DNA of 64,000 bases from Eucommia ulmoides (taxonomy: Eukaryota; Streptophyta; Magnoliopsida; Garryales; Eucommiaceae): positions 14,461,001 through 14,525,000 of the forward strand of contig CM028340.1 of NCBI GenBank assembly GCA_016647705.1. The letters are read 5' to 3'. Position numbers and translations under genes: made by a program. This document shows positions 59,389 to 64,000 of this stretch, in pieces. Positions within the stretch are counted from its first letter, which is position 1. Every line of letters begins with the position of its first letter. Under the pieces are notes generated by a model, which was not told the origin of the DNA, made no database searches, and was given only the letters and a program-made list of their open reading frames with translations.

Positions 59389-60083
59389 GTTCTAAGGGGG
59401 GGGACATTGGTGTGATGTCCACTAAAGAACCTCTGACGTGAGAATAAGTCAGACCGTTCTATGTAAGAAAGAAAGTTTTATACTGTAATATGAGAGTTGT
59501 CTGTATGATACCTGTTTTCCCTACATATATTCGTACTGGTTTACTTTGTAATCGCCCTTCCCATTATTCTCTCCACGTTCCATATTTAACAGTAGTGAAA
59601 GTTGTCCATGCTCCAATTACGGGTTGTTGCGATGATCACGCCCATGAGCATGGGGGAGGTAGGTGCGGTAACGGTTCTCGTTGACCTGCCATCCTTAGAT
59701 CTTATAATCCGGTCTTCATTAGAAGGTTTAATTTTGTACTGGATTAGCCCATACGTAGCTGGGCTGACTAGGCAGGCCAAATGTATTTACGTTTGGGCTG
59801 TTAACACGGTTAGCCCATGATAGGTTGTCGGACTACTTATTTCGGGTTGGATTTTATCAATTGATCCGACCCAACTTTTCTACCTCGGTTTTTGCAATTC
59901 TCGAGTGGAAATTTCTCCCACATCAGAGTGGAAATTTCTCCCACATCAGATAGTTTCCCAAGTGAGCTTCCTTTTGAGAACCGACTCTTAGGATGTTTCT
60001 CTTTGAATTTTTGAGTAATTCAACTATGAGAAAGATTATAGGGAAATGTGAGAAATGAAAACACACATACACAAACACACACA

Positions 60084-60114
<31 letters not shown>

Positions 60115-60887
60115 CTCTAAAACCTAGATTTGGTAGCCCAACTAATTATTAAAAGTGAGATTCTAGTCAAACTTCCGGGGTTCAAAGTATTAAAACCCCT
60201 ACTAATTATTGAAATTTTGAGATGTAATGTTTGAAAAAAGTAATATTGTTAGTTTGGTGAGGCTGTAAGATGTGTATTTTTTGAAGATGAGAGTATGAGA
60301 TTGCTGAATTTTTTTAATTTTTTTTTAATTAATTTATTAATAATTATCTCTAATTTTTATTTCATTTTTTAACTTCAATATATGTTTTGTTATAATTATG
60401 TTATCTTAAGTTGGAGGAAAACTCTCATCTTAAATTCTTTATTTTTTTTAGTTTTAATTTAATTATTGTTCTTTAAAAAATGGTCTTATAATTATGTTTT
60501 TAGTCATCGTAATCATCATAGAAATTAAATTTCTTATTGTTATTAAAAAAAAAAAATTATTCTACTACAAAACTTTAAACTGCTTAATGTTTTTGAACAT
60601 TAAGTGTGGGAATATTGGAGAGTTAGGAATTTGGATAGTGGGGTTAATTAATTGTGAAGTAAAATTTGGTAGCTTGAGACAATGTTGGCCGTCCATTATT
60701 TAGATTAAATGAATCTTGACCATCCATTCATCAAAATCAATAAGAATGTAGAGATGAGTCATTCTTGAAGTTGGTTTATTTATGAGGAGAGGCTTTCGTT
60801 TTTATATATATATCATATAGACTTGACATACACTTACTTTGAGCTTATAAATGAAACATCCCCTCCCATTTCGATAAATACGTACCA
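59389..60887. other. Unassigned repeat-like and intergenic sequence
   Basis: 59389-59960 begins TTCTAAGGGGGGGGACATTG and ends with two direct copies of GAGTGGAAATTTCTCCCACATC (59903 and 59926); it resembles dispersed plant repeats with a CCCACATC motif, class not determined. 60063-60113 is a (CA)n(A)n microsatellite. 60114-60887 is AT-rich with no coding or repeat signal I can name. Confidence 0.45.
60063..60113. repeat. (CA)n(A)n microsatellite
   Basis: About 16 CA dinucleotides followed by a 19-A run. Confidence 0.9.
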
Positions 60888-61483
60888 TGGTTACCCTCTA
60901 TCATTTTTATAACAATTGAGACACGACTTATCACATTTTGTTGCCAAAATACCCTTGCTACATATTTTTATTATTCTTTTATTTTCTATTTTTGTATTTT
61001 CTATTTTTTACTCTCTATCTTGTGTTTTCCGTTTTTTATTTTTTATTTTTTGCTTTTGTTCCATACTTTTTATTTTATTGTTTTATTTTATTTATTTTTC
61101 GTATATGGTGTTTAATGAAAAAATTCAAAAGTAAAAACTTAGAAAACAAAAGGCATAAATTAAATTAAACAAAAATAAAACTTTAAAATTAAAACCAAAA
61201 ATGATTTTTTTTTTCTTTTTCTTTTTTAATTATTTTTTATTTTATTTTTCAAATCCTATTTTTTGATTTTGAATTTTGACTTTTTTTTTTGTACTAATAC
61301 CAAACCAAAAAATAAAAATAAAAAAATAAAAAATATAGAATAAAAATTAGAAAACAAGAGAGGGGGAGAGTGTGTGGAAAATAAAAAGTAAAAATTAAAA
61401 AACATAAAATAAACAACCAAAAATATTATGTTGAAACGGTATTTTTGTTAACAAATTGTGATGGAGGGTGTTATAGATAACCA
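60888..61483. mobile_element. AT-rich inverted repeat, MITE-like
   Basis: Ends TGGTTACC (60888) and GATAACCA (61476-61483) are inverted, with one change. The left arm TCACATTTTGTTGCCAAAAT pairs with the right-arm complement TCACAATTTGTTAACAAAAA, and the T-rich left half mirrors the A-rich right half. No matching target duplication was seen, so the family is not assigned. Confidence 0.5.
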
Positions 61484-62099
61484 AATCCAAAATACAACCG
61501 ATATCTCAGGTATTATGAAAATGACAAAAATTTACTTCATATTAGACAAAAAAATAATTCTCTTAGTAAAATTTTGGGTACTATTACTTGTGTAAAGTTA
61601 TGTGAATTGCCTAAGTCGGATTGTTGTATCCTGAAGGGAACAAGTTGAAAAGAAGATTTATTGTATCGATTTCGAGATACTACCAATCGTAAAGGACTTA
61701 AATCTCCTCAAAATAAGCAAGATTGATGTACCTCTGTCCGATATTAGTTTATTTTTTTTCTCGATCAAAATTATATTTTTTACAACATAAAGTTTGAAGA
61801 AAAGTACAAAAGCGATCAATGTTATAACTAAAAACATTGTTTTGGAATCAAATTTTAATAATTGACCTTAACGCAATTGAAATTTTGCGTCCGTTATCGT
61901 GCTATGTTACTTTGGTTCGTGTTACAAAATTTTCAACTGTAAATGTGTCCTCACTTATGCACATCTCGACTAAAAGCGGGAATTGACACCGTAATCTTAA
62001 TCCACAAAATTTCATGTATCAACATGTAATTTCCTTGTTGAATGGAGAATTACATCTATCCCATCCAGTCGCACCCTCAAACATATATGATTTGTAGAA
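61484..62099. other. Upstream intergenic DNA of psbX
   Basis: AT-rich, no coding frame, no repeat recognised. It may hold distal promoter elements. Confidence 0.4.
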
Positions 62100-62358
62100 G
62101 AATGTGGTTATTAAATAATGGGATAACCCTATCCACCTAAGGTCAAAGGAGAAGCTGCCACGTGGACAAATAGTGAGATAACGAAGCCATTTCTTGATTT
62201 TCCTCCACTCTTTGTCCATCCATCTCCTCTCCTGGTCACATCCACACCCTTATCAAACACCACCATCTTCTTTAACACGACAAATTATAGTAAAAAAAGA
62301 ACTGCATTCTAGAGAGAGAAAGAAGAGGTAGAGAGAGACAGAGGAGAGATAAACATCA
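62100..62358 (+). promoter_or_regulatory. psbX: psbX promoter and 5' leader with G-box and I-boxes
   Basis: A palindromic G-box CCACGTGG lies at 62158-62165, between two GATAA I-box cores (62122-62126 and 62177-62181), about 180-240 bp before the ATG. G-box plus I-box pairs are typical light-responsive modules of nuclear photosynthesis genes. A weak TATA-like AATTATAGTAAAA is at 62283-62295. The leader just before the ATG is GA-rich (62311-62350). Light regulation is inferred from these motifs and the gene product. Confidence 0.65.
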
Positions 62359-62709
62359 ATGGCATATGCTTCTGCAGTTTCAATGGCGATGCCAATGACC
62401 AATGGAATTCACAAGGGGTTCAACCCATTACCTGTAACGACGCCTTTTAAGAAAATCGGAGCAATAAAACCCAGTGGGAGGAGAGTCGCGGTGAAGGCTT
62501 CTTTGAAGGATAAGGCGGAGAAGGTGGCGACGGGGCTGACAGCGGCTGCTCTGACCGCCTCCATGGTGGTCCCGGATGTGGCGGAGGCCGCCGTATCCCC
62601 TTCGCTCAAGAACTTTTTGCTCAGTATCGTGGCCGGAGGAGTGGTGGTCGGAGCCATCATCGGAGCCGTCATAGGAGTTTCCAACTTTGACCCTGTCAAG
62701 CGCAGCTGA
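62359..62709 (+). CDS. psbX: Photosystem II subunit X precursor (PsbX), chloroplast thylakoid
   Basis: A 116-codon intronless frame. PsbX is a small single-helix subunit of the photosystem II core in the thylakoid membrane, linked to plastoquinone-side function and core stability. Residues 1-47 are Ser/Thr/Lys-rich with few acids, a stromal transit peptide with a VKA motif at 45-47. Residues 48-77 form a thylakoid transfer region ([17 protein letters not shown]) ending AEA, a usual signal-peptidase site. The mature protein would be about 39 residues: [11 protein letters not shown], a Gly/Val/Ile membrane helix at about 85-107, and the conserved end [11 protein letters not shown], which matches plant PsbX. 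The start is the first ATG, context ATCAATGGC. No damage seen. The only functional-looking gene in the window. Confidence 0.96.
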   Translation: MAYASAVSMAMPMTNGIHKGFNPLPVTTPFKKIGAIKPSGRRVAVKASLKDKAEKVATGLTAAALTASMVVPDVAEAAVSPSLKNFLLSIVAGGVVVGAIIGAVIGVSNFDPVKRS

Positions 62710-62880
62710 AAACAAAAATAAAAAGCTTGAGATTTAAATATGATTTTTCCTTTTTTTCCCCTTTTTCTCACCATCTTCATGTATCTATGATAATGCTATA
62801 TTCTCCATTTTTATGTAATGAAACCTGATATTTTCGAATTTCCATCTAAGTTTCTCTGATCTCTTCAGTCATTCCACAAG
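62710..62880 (+). other. psbX: psbX 3' untranslated region
   Basis: After the TGA, AT-rich sequence with AAATAAAAA (62717-62725) and TATGTAATGAAACC near 62812, either of which could act as a polyadenylation signal. The exact end cannot be set from sequence. Confidence 0.45.
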
Positions 62881-63167
62881 CCAGGAAGAAGTAGTGACAC
62901 TCTTGCCAAGGGCAATACAGACATTTTAGCTCCTCTCACAATCACATAAGAAACGAAGGGCCTGTTTGCAAGCATTCAAGGAGTGGATAGTTGTAGTTTT
63001 ACATGTACAATCAATCAATCAATGCATTTGTTCAAATTCAACTGTAAGCCACATGGTTTAAAATGGAGTGTCTCTTTTTAACTTGTATAGTGGTTTGGAC
63101 ACTCCTGATGTAATCGATTTGAGATAAGACTCTAACACCTATCCTTAACTTTAACTCTTGTTTGTCG

Positions 63168-63656
63168 TGGGTTTAATCTCACATCGGATATGTAAGAGAT
63201 TGGTAGTCAAGTTTTGAGTGTGAGAGAAAACTTTACTTAATGAGTTAACTTTTGAGGTTCATGAGCTAGTTTTTCGGGTTGAGAGAGACCCAAGACCACC
63301 GATATGTTGGTATCAAACCCAAGTTATAACAATTCTGACCCAATAGTCACAAAATGAGAGACTGGTCGAGGATTAACTGACTAGAAGATCAATGTGTGAG
63401 GATGAGATTATTGAGTTTATCTCACATCGGATATGGAAGAGGGCTCCTCGCAAATCAGGTCATAATCCACAACCAGTCTCTCTTCTTGTGGCTATTGGGT
63501 TAGAGTTGTTGTAAACTGAGCTTTGATACTAGTGTAGCGTTAGTTTTGGACCTCTCTCAATCCAAAAGCTAGCACATGAAGTAAGGTTTTCCCTCATACT
63601 TATAACCTGATCACTATCTCCTTCTTCTTTCACATCTAATGTGGAATAAACCCAAC
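63168..63656. repeat. Imperfect inverted repeat of about 490 bp downstream of psbX
   Basis: The left arm (about 63168-63378) starts GGGTTTAATCTCACATCGGA; the right arm (about 63461-63656), read in complement, starts TGTTGGGTTTATTCCACATT. Shared arm blocks include GAGCTAG(T/C)TTTT, GGTTGAGAGAG(A/G)(C/T)CC and GAGAGACTGGT. The 80-bp loop contains a second direct copy of TCTCACATCGGATATG (63420). The CACATCGG motif is widespread in plant dispersed repeats. Class unassigned, no TSD found. Confidence 0.75.
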
Positions 63657-64000
63657 AGTTTACACAGATGATTTAAATATGAGGGAATAACGAGAACTGT
63701 GCACCTGAATTGCACGGATAATTTGTCTATGAAGGAGAGGCAAGTTCACCCAGTTATGAGATCCAAACGGAATACATCTTTATAATATTTGATTAGTTTT
63801 TTTTTTTTTACTCGTTCAAATGTAGGTAACAAAAGAGTATCATTATCAAACACTCACAACTTACAAATGGTTCCCGAAACCACGAAATTTTAACGAAAAA
63901 ATTACATTTTTGGTCCCAAAATTTGGGGTGAGTGTTTCTGTGGTCTCTATGGTTTGCACAGTTGTACATTTGTCCCTCAAGTTTAACTTTCATTTCAATT
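63657..64000. other. Unassigned 3' flank
   Basis: No gene seen. A 13-T run lies near 63798. The end (63905-63990) has TTTTGGTCCC and TTGTCCCTCAAGTTTAACTT, phrases common in dispersed plant repeats, but the element is cut by the window edge. Confidence 0.4.

Noticed and set aside
62409..62780. 123-codon and 95-codon minus-strand frames over psbX
   Set aside because: Antisense shadows of the psbX coding sequence, kept open by its GC-rich codons.

Overview
This window is plant nuclear DNA, almost certainly from an angiosperm and probably a eudicot. It contains one intact nuclear gene, psbX (photosystem II subunit X, with its chloroplast targeting presequence), at the right end (62359-62709). 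Nearly everything else is a nested graveyard of plant LTR retrotransposons: Ty3/gypsy Tekay-like, Tat-like and Athila-like elements, and a Ty1/copia SIRE-like solo LTR. There are also an L1-type LINE fragment, two inverted-repeat (MITE-like) sequences and an AT-rich tandem repeat. No rRNA, tRNA or CRISPR was recognised. Most open frames in the window are chance readings of LTRs and simple repeats. Letters for elements (A-J) are mine.

Layout. 1-7336: element A, a Tekay-like gypsy element cut by the window edge, with long LTRs (about 2.66 kb) and a decayed pol. 7337-11777: unassigned sequence holding solo LTR J (about 9044-11185, minus strand, SIRE-like, direct repeat TCTAT). 11778-19486: a minus-strand Tat-type solo LTR (B') split by element E (12128-18785), a gag-only Athila-like element that itself holds element F (16177-17418). 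19487-20444: AT-rich tandem repeat of about 130 bp. 20445-51364: element B, a Tat-lineage gypsy element with gag, protease, RT, RNase H, a second RNase H, integrase and a long antisense extra ORF. B is split by solo LTR C (23305-30294, TSD CCGAC), which is split by gag-only element D (23616-29022), and also by full-length Athila-like element G (37276-48696, minus strand, TSD AGATG). 51365-51580: the AT-rich repeat resumes. 51581-52657: LINE reverse transcriptase fragment. 52658-57669: element H, minus strand, same gag-only family as D and E. 57670-59388: fragment I of a Tekay-like LTR. 59389-62358: AT-rich gene-proximal DNA with a MITE-like inverted repeat and the psbX promoter. 62359-62709: psbX. 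62710-64000: 3' flank with a 490-bp inverted repeat.

How the parts relate. D, E and H keep LTRs, a primer-binding site, a polypurine tract and a shortened gag, but no pol. Their LTR modules and 3' noncoding region match those of G, so they look like deletion derivatives moved in trans by a G-like Athila element. No polymerase gene here appears functional. Besides stops and frameshifts, catalytic residues are replaced in G (protease Asp to Tyr, RT second Asp to Tyr, integrase Glu to Lys) and in B (integrase Glu to Gln).

The most unusual signals are: (i) arrays of short palindromes in the LTRs, at the same place in each subfamily but with a different core in each; (ii) seven copies of a potential cUUCGg tetraloop hairpin in the Tekay-like LTR; (iii) a 60-bp duplication flanking E in place of a 5-bp target duplication. 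All alignments were made by eye, so identities and some boundaries are approximate.
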